In this document: positions 40,401 to 49,153 of the stretch, piece after piece
How positions within the stretch are numbered: the stretch's first letter is position 1
Layout: the number at the start of each line of letters is the position of its first letter
Assembly: GCA_002811645.1 (NCBI GenBank)
Contig: PDIP01000032.1
Location: 231,187 to 295,186 of the forward strand
From: Corallochytrium limacisporum
Lineage: Eukaryota; Opisthokonta
Length of the DNA stretch: 64,000 nucleotides
Direction: 5' to 3'
Made by a program: the position numbers and the translations under genes
Notes under the pieces: generated by a model
What the model was told of the DNA's origin: nothing
The model's database searches: none
Seen by the model: the letters and a program-made list of their open reading frames with translations, nothing else

Positions 40401-41896
40401 CTGATACCGCGGCGAAAGCAGAGACCCAGGGTACCATGTTGCAGATGTTTGCATCCACCACGGCTGCCAGGGCTAAGGTGCAAGAAACTCGCAAAACAAT
40501 CACGCGCCGCACTCGCAAGGATAGCGTATATGAACACATGGTGGACACTGTGGGTTCCATGCGCATGACGTACCCAGGTGCCTCAGGCCAAGACAACGCA
40601 ACTCTGGCCGCCCCGGTAACAGGGAGCACAGTTGCCGCTGCCACTGCACCAGCGTCACCGATGGAACGTGACCGTCGATACCAAACCAAACTACCTGCCG
40701 TTACCCAGTCCAACGAAAGTCTCATGTCAGATGACCTAAAAGATGCGGCCCTTGCTGTGAAGGATGACCTAGAGAAGCAAGTGGCTGCTGAACGAGAAGC
40801 ACAGTCAGCGCATGTACAGAACACAACCTACGACGAGGCAGACGAACCGGTCTTTGCCACAGCCGCAGCTCTTACTAGTGCCAGTTTGCCGGCTCCACCG
40901 GATACATCTCAGAAACCGACCCTTAAGGGTAGTATTTCTCTACCAGAGCCCCCGGAGCCGTTGTATGACATTCCAATGAAACCAGCAAGGCAAAGCAATC
41001 ATGGCACAGTCGGGATGACGGCGTCACGTATGTCTCTACCCGAAGAAGACCCCTCTGAGGAGGAGCAGGCAGCTGCCGTCGATTCCCTCAATGATACTCG
41101 GGCCAGCGTTAACAGTGACGACAACACAACTCCCCTCAGACCCAGCCGTCGTCCGCGGGCGGCTACCGCCGGATCGAATCAGCCTACGCGGCACATGCTT
41201 GGGCAATCTATGGACGAAGATGATATTCAGAATGCCATGAGCCAGGCGGATGGTTCAGGTGCACCTCGTCATCCGGCAAGGCCGTCTCGTAGTCAGACTG
41301 TCACATCGATGACAGCGCAAGAGGTGGAGGCCGCGACGGGTGCCCGAAAACCGTCCTGGGCGGGCCCCGCTGTGCCCACCAGCCCTCCTCCAGCGATACC
41401 CGAGAATCCGGACAGCCCCAGGCGACGTGGCCACGACCGCACGCTCTCGATGCCAACTTGGAACCAGCGTGATCTGAGCCCCGGCAAGCGTCTGCCAGAG
41501 CCGCCAAATCAGGCTCCGCCCCCGCCTCCGAAGACTCGAAATAGCATTGAAAGTACCAGTCCGGCAAGTGGCGGTAGTGCGACGCGAAGACAGCAATCAA
41601 CTTCGGACTCGAGCGCAGATCTTGCCGCAGCTGCTAAGGCTGCTCAGGCGAGCTACGTTCCTCCAGGAGCGGGTGCACACCCCGCGCGTCCACGGCGTCG
41701 GCCGGATCATAGCCGGGAAAATTCCGTGGACACTAAACAGATTTCGTCGGATCCACCATCCGGCAATGCCACGTCCAGCCCGAACTACGAGAGTGAGGAG
41801 TTCTATGATGCTGAAGCCAGCTCACCACCACCGGTGGTACCGAAGCCAACGAAGAAGCTGCCCCCTGGCGCAGTCGCCATTCCCGGCATGTTTTAG
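37487..41896 (+). CDS. CARMIL-family actin regulator (PH, leucine-rich repeats, Pro-rich tail)
   Basis: A 1,469-residue CARMIL (capping protein, Arp2/3 and myosin-I linker). An N-terminal PH-like domain (about 15-180) is followed by the CARMIL-specific NCGGCALAYAAVCDHMGL linker (about 232) and a leucine-rich repeat array (about 290-740). The array ends in NKSIRELPIPFKDI, the counterpart of the conserved MPIP segment of animal CARMIL1. A helical dimerisation-type region spans about 780-1,010. The 400-residue tail is rich in Pro, Ser and Arg with PPPPPK-type SH3 or myosin-I sites. I could not place an exact capping-protein-interaction motif; HPARPRRRP near residue 1,400 is a loose candidate. 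The role is control of actin filament capping at the cell edge. It converges with COQ9 (84 bp between stops). Confidence 0.85.
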   Translation: MESQVDPAVAEALQQLVGDRTIIYSATVRVREEGTHSNSRKRERMLGKAFGKKGHPEVKQMTLLLTLLRVYLINSNTGKPDIQFQLLDLKKVFSPDYSEPRITDVGNEESGKSRKNKDKGKPASQPSNYPLVVLHIGEDDAHRTLMMDMTSPTECDTFLLHLRGCFRRAFATYPWDPCLCSFDIRPVARKNALSDALTAHFGFDSEGQNEDDLNKNDSEENLNSIADWFSVENNCGGCALAYAAVCDHMGLAVNPEVAWDLNNIYGGTARPAHRRRAFDMTDFVGNDTDTSSTAVPLIRAIALCNHFTSVDLTGLKVNTEMQKALVAFFASNQSIGKVILDEITTPKDFFAEVGDAWLSNKDSFLTELSMANCSIDERSFAIICKAIANSPVPLRSLNVSKCKLGPKSTALVLQVLNKQHNQTLRYLNLSGNALDKCMDELMELVKVSSLLTSITLQDCSIFIPTLFESLILTDLRMNHLDLSKNTFHKKDKSNRRSDKSAADPTWAFTEFFTRVTKLRSVNFGSTGMPLPWVLEMLKGLKNNNKVKSVKINIENNNLGPEAGGQLGYMVGFSHNIEGLALGQNALDEPGLTKFLQPLRNVNFLRSLSIDENMGKVRSKNRVDTIFNLMKFITSEYCRLEYLSLRHAHLKGDLVVVIDALGVNHSIKVFDMTDNQCGDSGARSLSKALQVNNTLELLHMDENDISMSGYRDLKIAFNRNKSIRELPIPFKDIEKIKNGRTDSSAVYQLFHEIQAEVADNAAKSFGPESTFSGAIKAGDMSGELDIRGNSYVLRLKEMASELREHLMTLELEPHIKMYVTEADRQAVLSVVKDSEQFHQITESLQSMWPRIMASVARALQERQDDNAATTLDACANIIEGSLEKLQDTLSPHFNIFAQDQEFLRSLPDLATTYCDALDETTLLGLAVSSGLGNRILKSIRDTVSTAVLVVQRAMFKRLESEFSRVYRLLESRADTAAKAETQGTMLQMFASTTAARAKVQETRKTITRRTRKDSVYEHMVDTVGSMRMTYPGASGQDNATLAAPVTGSTVAAATAPASPMERDRRYQTKLPAVTQSNESLMSDDLKDAALAVKDDLEKQVAAEREAQSAHVQNTTYDEADEPVFATAAALTSASLPAPPDTSQKPTLKGSISLPEPPEPLYDIPMKPARQSNHGTVGMTASRMSLPEEDPSEEEQAAAVDSLNDTRASVNSDDNTTPLRPSRRPRAATAGSNQPTRHMLGQSMDEDDIQNAMSQADGSGAPRHPARPSRSQTVTSMTAQEVEAATGARKPSWAGPAVPTSPPPAIPENPDSPRRRGHDRTLSMPTWNQRDLSPGKRLPEPPNQAPPPPPKTRNSIESTSPASGGSATRRQQSTSDSSADLAAAAKAAQASYVPPGAGAHPARPRRRPDHSRENSVDTKQISSDPPSGNATSSPNYESEEFYDAEASSPPPVVPKPTKKLPPGAVAIPGMF

Positions 41897-41980
41897 AGAA
41901 GACAAACTCGTTTAATAGAAAACTTTTGCAAGGGTTGTGAGTCCATATCAAGAACTTGTGAGCAAGAGGGAACCCCATGC

Positions 41981-42799
41981 TCATGTACGATCGTCGCGTC
42001 TCCGCATAGCGCTCATCAAGGACGTCCAGAGTCCCTGGGCATTCGCAGCAAAGGCCCCGCCCAGGAGCTCTCCTTGGTCTTTGAGGTTCGCCATCGCTGC
42101 CATACCACTAACGCGATTCCGTAGGAAGGCCAGGGTATCTCGATATCCTTCACTTCGATCCTGCAGCATAAATGTTTCCGAGATGGTGTAAACAGCTGCC
42201 GTTGATCCACGCTTAACGTACCAATCCATTTCGATTGAGTCGTCGCCCATCTCCCGCCAAATGTCGTCAACCATATCCTGAAGCATCTGCAAGGCCCGGG
42301 ATGCGTTCTGTGGCTGGATCATCAATGCCATACCATCCTGCCAGTGAGCCATATACGGCTCATTGAGCAGTAATCTACTGCTCAGGGCCTGGTAGATCTG
42401 CTGGTCCCGGCGCTTGGTGGGGAAATCAGGGTCGGCCCTGAGTTCCTGTAGCATGAGCTCATTGTTGCGCAGGACAATTTCCTCCGCAACCTCGACCACA
42501 CCGTTGCCAATGATGCCGTGAGCGGCGGGGCTGAACTTCAATTCCTCGACTGCAGTGCTGATCAGCTTATCGGTAAAGCCGTACTCCGGTAGCAGTTCGA
42601 TGGACTTGTCCAGGATCTGTTCACGGACGCTGCTGCCATTGCTGCTGTCGCTGTTGCTACCATTGACGTCATCTTTGTGGACCACCCGAGAGGATCCAAA
42701 ATGGCGGCGCGTAGCCAAGACAACAGGTCGTGCAGTTGTCAGTTGAAAGCCTTTCTTTACCGTTCCAAGGAGAACAACATTTCTGCGCAATGCCAACAT
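41981..42799 (-). CDS. COQ9: COQ9, mitochondrial ubiquinone-biosynthesis protein
   Basis: A 272-residue COQ9, the lipid-binding protein that supports COQ7 hydroxylation within the coenzyme Q complex on the matrix side of the inner membrane. The first ~45 residues (MLALRRNVVLLGTVKKGFQL...) are basic, lack acids and form a typical mitochondrial presequence. The TetR-like helical core follows: REQILDKSIELLPEYGF, then AHWQDGMALMIQP, MVDDIWREMGDDSIEMDWY and YRDTLAFLRNRV, all matching the family in order. Length is normal. The ATG at 42799 is the first in frame and fits the presequence. Confidence 0.93.
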   Translation of the reverse strand: MLALRRNVVLLGTVKKGFQLTTARPVVLATRRHFGSSRVVHKDDVNGSNSDSSNGSSVREQILDKSIELLPEYGFTDKLISTAVEELKFSPAAHGIIGNGVVEVAEEIVLRNNELMLQELRADPDFPTKRRDQQIYQALSSRLLLNEPYMAHWQDGMALMIQPQNASRALQMLQDMVDDIWREMGDDSIEMDWYVKRGSTAAVYTISETFMLQDRSEGYRDTLAFLRNRVSGMAAMANLKDQGELLGGAFAANAQGLWTSLMSAMRRRDDRT

Positions 42800-43242
42800 T
42801 GTGCCTTTCGTGCGGAAGATTATGAAGATGAATCCTCTACTGTTTTGTGCTATGCTCCCAATCCTTGTTAACTACACCGCACAAATTGTCATTTCAAAGT
42901 ATACAACTATCACATCAAGTTCTGGACTTCGTCACTGTTTTCTTGTTTGGGATCTAAAATAGCCGTAAGCTCGGTACGTCAGCCAAGAATTTCCCGGTGA
43001 GGACCGTCATCCGGTTGTACTGGGTTTGCAGTTGAGAACGCACACCACCGCACATTCCCGTTTCGGCCCGCCGTCGGGCGGGAGGGGGGCTGAGTGGGGT
43101 GGCGATTGCTAGCCTCGAGAAGTGGGAAGGGAAACCAAGCACACGAAGACAAAGTCATCAGTGCTGCGAATGAGGATGCTAAGATTTCTCTATTCTCTTT
43201 TGTGCTAATGGGCATTGAAAATCGGTTCTACTGCAGTATTCT
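42800..43242. other. intergenic spacer upstream of COQ9
   Basis: Contains a G-rich run (about 43078-43090, GGCGGGAGGGGGG) some 280 bp upstream of the COQ9 start. No further gene seen. Confidence 0.45.
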
Positions 43243-45540
43243 TCAGTCCACACGGCGTTTCTTCATACTGCGTGGAGGATCCAGGTGGTCCGAGTGGAAG
43301 TCGCACCTCTGGACCAAGCCACTTCGCAATAGGAACTCCACATCAAAGATGACGGCAGCGGATCCGAGGTGCTTCTGGATCCATTCCCAATCCTCCTCAG
43401 AACCAATGATCACCACAGAGGGCTGATGATTTGTAATGTTGGTGCATTCCCTTAAATTGATTGGTAAAGTTTTCACATTCTCAATGAGGGTGCCGCCACC
43501 GGCCTCGATCACGGGCTTCAACTCCTCCGCTGATGGGCCTGTGTTGGGACAAACGAAGAATTGAAGACCACCAAATACGCGATGGCCACAACGGGCCTTA
43601 GCAACTGCTTCACTCAGGTTGAACTTGAACTGTTGCTCCTTCTCTGGATCGTGAAGCAAGAACGGTTCCTCGTCCAGGAGACTCTTATCCCGGCCCGACC
43701 GCAGGATCCAATTCGGATGCACAATGGTCAGACCGCGGGAGACCGCCACGAGAAACTTGGACGTTCGAATAATTTCCTTTGCCACGAGGTGCGTTGCCTG
43801 GCTCACATCAGCGACCACCTGACACTCCAAATCCTCACGGGCCAGCTTGAGCAGAGGCTGTACTTCCTTTTTTGTCATGGCCGTAAAGATGAGGTGCGGT
43901 TGTTTCTTTGTCAATCTCTTCCGAAGGGCGGCGTTCGGGTACCGCTCTGGGCTCTTGGAAGCCGCAGTTGACTTAGTCGGAGGGATAGCTGTCAACGGCT
44001 GCGGTGCAAAGAGATCATGGGGCGTGGGGTCCGTACGCTGACGGTATGGACTAATGTCACCGGTTCCCTTGTCAATATTTGCCGCCACAGGGGGTGGCTC
44101 TACTACCACAGTCGGCCTTGGGGTCAGTCCGTATTCAGTCTCGTCCGGTATGGACCAAGTGTCGAGTGCCGTCTTGACCCAGTCGCTGGACACGACCTTG
44201 ATACCCCACTGTTTTGCCTTTTCGTACTTTGCACCTGTTGGCCTTAAGGCAACTAAGTGCGTGTGATTCTTCGTGAGAACACCCGTGTAACGGACATTCA
44301 TGATCCGCAACATGTCCTTCACATCTTCACGGGTTTGCTTTTCGAATCCTGTGATAGTAACATACAGTTCAGTTGCACCCGGCACACCGTTTCGCGACGG
44401 CATTGGCCGATATAAGGGACTCATATCTTGATTCAGCAATGTGTTTGTTGATACACAATCTGACAGATACGACGGCGTGATCATCAAACAGCTGGCTTGC
44501 TTGGCATCCTTTGCGTTTGTAGAGTCCATAAAGGTAGTCACGAAAATATCACAAGATTGTGAAGCGAATTCATCCATGACCACCGCACCGTGTGACTCCA
44601 GCATGCCCCGCCATAGTCGCCTCAAGGGTGCGTTACCCTGGTGATCATCGGGGTCAATATAGGCTACGTGCCCGCCAAAGAGACCATTCTCGATGATGTA
44701 CGCCCTGTCGCTACTGCAGTCTTCGCGATCTTTGGCTTTCAAACCAAGGGCTTCATTGTGTTCTGTAACACGCTGTGTACTATGTTGAGGGAGGGTACCG
44801 TTCACAGCGATATGACTAGCGACCGCATCTGTATTGGTCATCGTTCCCGTTCGGATCCAAAGCACACCAGGTCCATTGGTCACAGCATCGCGATGATTCC
44901 ACTTTATGGTACCTAAAACAACCTTAGATATCCATTCCGGAGTCACTATCGCGCGACAAGGTCCCTCTTCTTTCCTTATTACCTCCCATAAACTCTGTCC
45001 TGCAAGCTTTTGGGCAATCACCACATCTGTCTTCTTCCATGGCTCGTCTTCTTTGTCGTCTTCGGTCTCATCTCCAATGATTACAGAACCGGCTTGATGC
45101 AGTTGGAGCACAGCTTTCAAACGCTGCACGGTATCCGCTGCCATGTCACTGTTTCCAACCAGTTGTGGATGTATCCCAAAAGACATTCGCTGGAAACAGC
45201 CCTTAGGCATGACCCGATAGTCATTTAAAGGCAGTGCCTTTCCAATCTCCATGGAGTCTTCCACCCAGCTGCTCTGGATCACAGGAATCTGCGCGAGCCA
45301 ACAACTGTCTACTTCCTGAAACTCCAAATGGTCCGCGAGGCAGATGCAACGAACGAATGTGGCAGAATCTTCCTTTGCTGCGACTAACGCCGCCATGTTG
45401 TGAATTCTTGACGCCCCACCCGCTCTCATATGTTTGATGCATGTCAAGAGTTCGTCGTTGCCTTGGCTGGCTGCGTTCTCCAGATCCGGTACAAAGACCT
45501 TGAGGTTCCGGAAGATTTGCTTTGATGAGTCGGTGCTCAT
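43243..45540 (-). CDS. six-BRCT DNA-damage protein (PTIP/Brc1/Rtt107-like)
   Basis: A 765-residue protein with about six BRCT domains: roughly 5-110, 112-235, 285-380, 385-480 and a C-terminal pair at 535-645 and 650-750. The linker between four and two carries Pro/Ser/Thr-rich sequence. The fifth BRCT has FTAM on its first strand and the ATHLVAKEIIRTSKFLVAVSRG helix, the phosphate-binding Thr and Lys arrangement seen in MDC1, PTIP and Brc1, so binding of phosphorylated H2A tails is likely. The C-terminus (MKKRRVD) is basic, suggesting nuclear localisation. The start lies 32 nt after the stop of the upstream 86-residue ORF, which leaves no room for a separate promoter between them. TopBP1/Rad4 relatives are the main alternative. 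Confidence 0.8.
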   Translation of the reverse strand: MSTDSSKQIFRNLKVFVPDLENAASQGNDELLTCIKHMRAGGASRIHNMAALVAAKEDSATFVRCICLADHLEFQEVDSCWLAQIPVIQSSWVEDSMEIGKALPLNDYRVMPKGCFQRMSFGIHPQLVGNSDMAADTVQRLKAVLQLHQAGSVIIGDETEDDKEDEPWKKTDVVIAQKLAGQSLWEVIRKEEGPCRAIVTPEWISKVVLGTIKWNHRDAVTNGPGVLWIRTGTMTNTDAVASHIAVNGTLPQHSTQRVTEHNEALGLKAKDREDCSSDRAYIIENGLFGGHVAYIDPDDHQGNAPLRRLWRGMLESHGAVVMDEFASQSCDIFVTTFMDSTNAKDAKQASCLMITPSYLSDCVSTNTLLNQDMSPLYRPMPSRNGVPGATELYVTITGFEKQTREDVKDMLRIMNVRYTGVLTKNHTHLVALRPTGAKYEKAKQWGIKVVSSDWVKTALDTWSIPDETEYGLTPRPTVVVEPPPVAANIDKGTGDISPYRQRTDPTPHDLFAPQPLTAIPPTKSTAASKSPERYPNAALRKRLTKKQPHLIFTAMTKKEVQPLLKLAREDLECQVVADVSQATHLVAKEIIRTSKFLVAVSRGLTIVHPNWILRSGRDKSLLDEEPFLLHDPEKEQQFKFNLSEAVAKARCGHRVFGGLQFFVCPNTGPSAEELKPVIEAGGGTLIENVKTLPINLRECTNITNHQPSVVIIGSEEDWEWIQKHLGSAAVIFDVEFLLRSGLVQRCDFHSDHLDPPRSMKKRRVD

Positions 45541-45572
45541 ATTGAACGACTCTTGCTACGAATCCCGATTAC

Positions 45573-45833
45573 TTATGACCACTTCGAACCATGGACTTTC
45601 TTCTCGTCTCCAGTGACTGTATCCAATCCAACCTGCTTGAACTCCAGCAAATTCTTATCTTGCTGCCTAATGGCCTTTTTGCGGTCACGTTTCTTTGCCT
45701 TTTCAGGTTTTGGAATGCTGTACAGAATCAGTGACGCTGTTGCCATAAAAGCTGAGGTGTAGATCCAAAACTTATCTCCACCGGAACGACTAGCCCAAAA
45801 TTTCTTTAGCTCAGCACGAGCACCGTCCAACAT
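45573..45833 (-). CDS. small single-pass membrane protein, 86 residues
   Basis: Unrecognised. An N-terminal helix (MLDGARAELKKFW) is followed by one membrane span (FWIYTSAFMATASLILYSI, about 22-40) and a strongly basic segment (KPEKAKKRDRKKAIRQQDK). The pattern fits a small mitochondrial inner-membrane or ER protein. I accept it as a gene because it opens with an ATG, has a coherent topology and lies in the only space available upstream of the BRCT gene; a TATA-like element precedes it. The alternative is that it is a long upstream ORF in the leader of the BRCT transcript. Confidence 0.6.
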   Translation of the reverse strand: MLDGARAELKKFWASRSGGDKFWIYTSAFMATASLILYSIPKPEKAKKRDRKKAIRQQDKNLLEFKQVGLDTVTGDEKKVHGSKWS

Positions 45834-46267
45834 TGTTCTGTTTACGTGTTGGCAGACCCGGCAGGCATGGCCTAGATCCTAGTCACACTTTTCCCTTTAT
45901 CCGTCTCCAACCTTACAACGTAAACGTAACGTTTCGCATGACTTTATGCAAGAAAGAGATACTGAGCGTATCCGTCCCAAGTACCAAAGCACGCCACCCT
46001 CGCAAGAGACTAGGCGCCCCTCCCTGCCCAAACACGACCCCACGGCGGGGAGGGGAGCGGCTTATAGCGTCGGAATGACGGGGTACACACGAAGGGAGGT
46101 ATTGGCGGAGCACGAGCGCCAATTCGATGGAACGCATGGCGGATAGGCAACATGGGTGATCACGGACAGGAGAACCTACTGGCTTCTGAGATTGGTGTAT
46201 ACATAGAACGTTTTGCTTTCTGCATGTTTCTTTATTTAGTATTTGGCGATTGGGGCAAGACGCTTAC
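45834..46267. other. intergenic spacer between apyrase and the 86-residue gene
   Basis: Promoter region with a G-rich run (46047-46057) and the TATA-like element. No additional gene is supported. Confidence 0.45.
46061..46067 (-). promoter_or_regulatory. TATA-like element CTATAAG upstream of the 86-residue gene
   Basis: A minus-strand CTATAAG lies about 230 nt before the ATG at 45833, next to a G/C tract (46047-46057). It may drive the 86-residue gene and, given the 32-nt spacing, the BRCT gene too. Confidence 0.3.
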
Positions 46268-47794
46268 TTACTGGTTGTGCATACCTTTCTTGTAAGCGCT
46301 GAGCTCGGCAATGGCAGCACCCAGAGACCATCCAGTTTCCAGATTCTTGATCTTCTTCTTGATGCTCAACTGCTGGTCTTCCCGGAATCCAAGACCCTCA
46401 GTGAGCAACCCGAAGATATAGGCAGCGTCCAGACATTGGAAGGCCACCCTGTCGAGATCCACATCTTCAGGGTGACCGCCGGTCAGATCGTCAAAGGTCT
46501 TGTCACAAATCTCCTGAGCCTTCTCCTTGTACATCGCTGGAGTTACTCGCAAGGTGCTATGATCGTCTGCACCATCTTCCTCATTCATAATACCCAAATC
46601 AACCGCCCGATCAAAGTAGTAAGACATGGCCACAAAATGATCTGTGGCAGACTCAGGGTGGGGCACACCAATGCAACACTTTAAGTGTTCAACGCATTTC
46701 ACGTAATCGGCATCATGAGTCTTGGCCATGTGCAAGTTCTTAACAAACTCGCTCGAAAACAGATCATCCATATCTGCGTAGCACATCTCGTAACTGGCAT
46801 CAGCCGCACCAGACAAGTCAATTTCCTTTCCCCACAAGCTGTATTGCTCCACCTCTGCATCTGCAGCGAGACAAGTCAGCTTGTTGTCATCGTCAGCCTC
46901 AATGTAGGAGCCACGGCCTTCCATGAGACCGTAGAAGAGATGGCTGTACACGAAGAGGTTGTACTCCTGATCACCAATGGGCATAGTGCGGAACGCAGGG
47001 CTGACCTCGTCAATGACATCATCGTTGGTGGCAAACGCAATCTGAGTGGAAGCACCGCCCAGGTCAAGCACACCGACCGTGTTGTCGCTTGGCTCTCCCA
47101 AGTTACCCATCAAGAAGTTAACTGTTAGCCAGGCGTACGCAGCTTCATCTTCACCGTCCATAATGCTCACACCAAGTGGGCCCCGTTGGCGAGGGAAGTC
47201 GTACTCGTTCAGAACCTCTTCGATTCTACGCAGAATGCGTTCCGGCATGGTGCCCTCCAGACGCCGCAGACCCGCAGTGCACCGCACGGCCACAGGAGTC
47301 TTTTGCCAGGCATTGATGGGAATTTTCTGCTGTGCCTGCTTAAGCAACGGAACCAGCTGATCATCAACATCCTCGGGGGTCTTAATACCTATTTTCTTTT
47401 CGGATGTACTGTTGCTGACTTGTTCGAAATACTCATCGGGAATGGCATCGGGGTCGGCGGGGTCGAATTCGTAAATGTGAATACGAGTACCCGTGGAACC
47501 GACGTCAAACATAATAACCCGATCGAGGGGCTTCTCCACGAGAATGCCATTAATAACCTCCTCACCTTTATCCGGTCCTTCATTGAGCTTGGCCAGTTCT
47601 TCAAAGTCCCGGTCATTCCAGGTGGGAGATGAGTCGAAAGCACTAGATATCAAGTAAAAAACAAAAAGCAGAACCACGGCAACGGCTGCTACGGTCACTT
47701 TGTTCGGCCGTGGGTTAGTCATGGTACCAAACAAAGGCATGTCTTTTTCTCCCGAGCGCCGGGGGATGGGAGAATACAGTCCACCATTCGACAT
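46268..47794 (-). CDS. GDA1/CD39 family nucleoside diphosphatase (apyrase)
   Basis: A 508-residue type II membrane enzyme that hydrolyses nucleoside di- or triphosphates, in fungi typically GDP or UDP in the Golgi lumen to support glycosylation. A cytosolic tail of about 31 residues precedes one membrane anchor (about 33-52). The apyrase-conserved regions follow in order: VIMFDVGSTGTRIHIYEF (93-110), VAVRCTAGLRRL (168-179), MDGEDEAAYAW (212-222, with the catalytic Glu) and VGVLDLGGASTQIAF (240-254). Several Cys in the C-terminal half could form disulfides. It could instead be a cell-surface ecto-ATPase. The stop codon sits in CAGTAAGTAAG, which also reads as a splice donor. Confidence 0.92.
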   Translation of the reverse strand: MSNGGLYSPIPRRSGEKDMPLFGTMTNPRPNKVTVAAVAVVLLFVFYLISSAFDSSPTWNDRDFEELAKLNEGPDKGEEVINGILVEKPLDRVIMFDVGSTGTRIHIYEFDPADPDAIPDEYFEQVSNSTSEKKIGIKTPEDVDDQLVPLLKQAQQKIPINAWQKTPVAVRCTAGLRRLEGTMPERILRRIEEVLNEYDFPRQRGPLGVSIMDGEDEAAYAWLTVNFLMGNLGEPSDNTVGVLDLGGASTQIAFATNDDVIDEVSPAFRTMPIGDQEYNLFVYSHLFYGLMEGRGSYIEADDDNKLTCLAADAEVEQYSLWGKEIDLSGAADASYEMCYADMDDLFSSEFVKNLHMAKTHDADYVKCVEHLKCCIGVPHPESATDHFVAMSYYFDRAVDLGIMNEEDGADDHSTLRVTPAMYKEKAQEICDKTFDDLTGGHPEDVDLDRVAFQCLDAAYIFGLLTEGLGFREDQQLSIKKKIKNLETGWSLGAAIAELSAYKKGMHNQ

Positions 47795-48446
47795 AGTTTC
47801 CAGTCACTGAACTAGACCCGTACTAAGTGCTGATTGGTTACCACATCACTGCCAACCCTTGTGAGTAACTCACTGGTTTCGACATTTTCATACCACTTCC
47901 TCTGTCACCGATACTACGGTTGTTTTCACCATGGTCCGATTGCTGTCAGTTCACCTCATGCACTCATTCGGCACCAAAAGACTTGCTCTCGCGTGACGAA
48001 GCAAAAATAAGGAAGAACCGTTCCATTGCCAGTGATAGCGGGAACCACGAGCAGAGGTTGAGTTTTTTTTCTTCACCGAGTGTTAATGAGCTCTGCTGCT
48101 GCACACACTCGGTTAGGAAGGGAGGGGGAGCGACTTCATAGCCAACCGCTTGAGAAAAAATGAAGTTTCCGTCGGGAACTCCCACCTTCCCTTTGGTCTG
48201 AAGGGGGAGGGAGGGGCGACCGGGAAAAAAGGACCGGAGCAAATCATAGGAAACACCGGGAAGGCGATTTTACCCGAAAAGGGACCACCAATATGTCACA
48301 CTGCCACCAAATTAGTGAGTGTGGACCGTCTGCAGGATCGATGTTTTCATTCCTTTTTTTTTTTCCTTCTGTTTTGCGTGTTTTCAATGAACTCCCTTGC
48401 CCCCCCCGCCTTCCTTTTCCCGCGGGAGGAAAAGGGGGTGTTTCTC

Positions 48447-48604
48447 TCTCACTCACTCACTCACTCACTCACTCACTCACTCACTCACTCACTCACTCAC
48501 TCACTCACTCACTCACTCACTCACTCACTCACTCACTCACTCACTCACTCACTCACTCACTCACTCACTCACACACACACACACACACACTCTCTCTCTC
48601 TCTT
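48447..48604. repeat. compound microsatellite (CTCA)n-(CA)n-(TC)n
   Basis: About 31 uninterrupted units of CTCA (48447-48571) run directly into about 10 CA units (to 48590) and then TC (to 48604). The perfect array suggests a young, variable locus. It lies about 0.65 kb upstream of the apyrase start. Confidence 0.97.
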
Positions 48605-49153
48605 TCTCGCTCACTCTGGCTCTCTTTCTCTCCCACCCGCGACCTCCTCCATTGCCAACTTTTTTGTTTTCATTCTTCAAGAATTCTTTGAAATCCGGTT
48701 ATGGTGGGCCGGCCCCCCTCCCCCCCTTTCTTTCGCTCGTCAAAGGGGGACACACACCCATCAAAAATTTGTGTAGGGTAGTCTTGGAAGGTAAGAGAGC
48801 TAGGCCACCGTCGCCGTCGTCGTTTGGAGGGGAGAAGAGGGAGGGGGGGGGGGAATGAGGAAGGAGGAGAAGGAATGGAAAAACGAGAAAACGCGGAGAA
48901 GGAAATTGGTCGCCATTGCACCGTTACCAAACCAACCAACTGACCCGGAACGATTTTTCCCCTTTCTTGTGCGACAACTGCGCCACCGAAAAAGCAAACT
49001 TTCCTCTTTCCTCCACCACGCATCCAACCTTCCTTCACTCTAAACACACCACAACCGCACATCCAAAAAAAGTCCCTGCTTGCAACGACGAGTCTGCAAG
49101 AAGGAAACCACCGGTCGGTCCACACGCGTAGTTATCGACCCAAAACCAACAGG

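Noticed and set aside
48447-48604. Regularly spaced repeat array considered as CRISPR-like
   Set aside because: Units are contiguous 4-mers without spacers, and the genome is eukaryotic.
48150-48858. Three overlapping ORFs of 132-208 codons
   Set aside because: Most of each is translation of the CTCA microsatellite; no conserved flanking protein.
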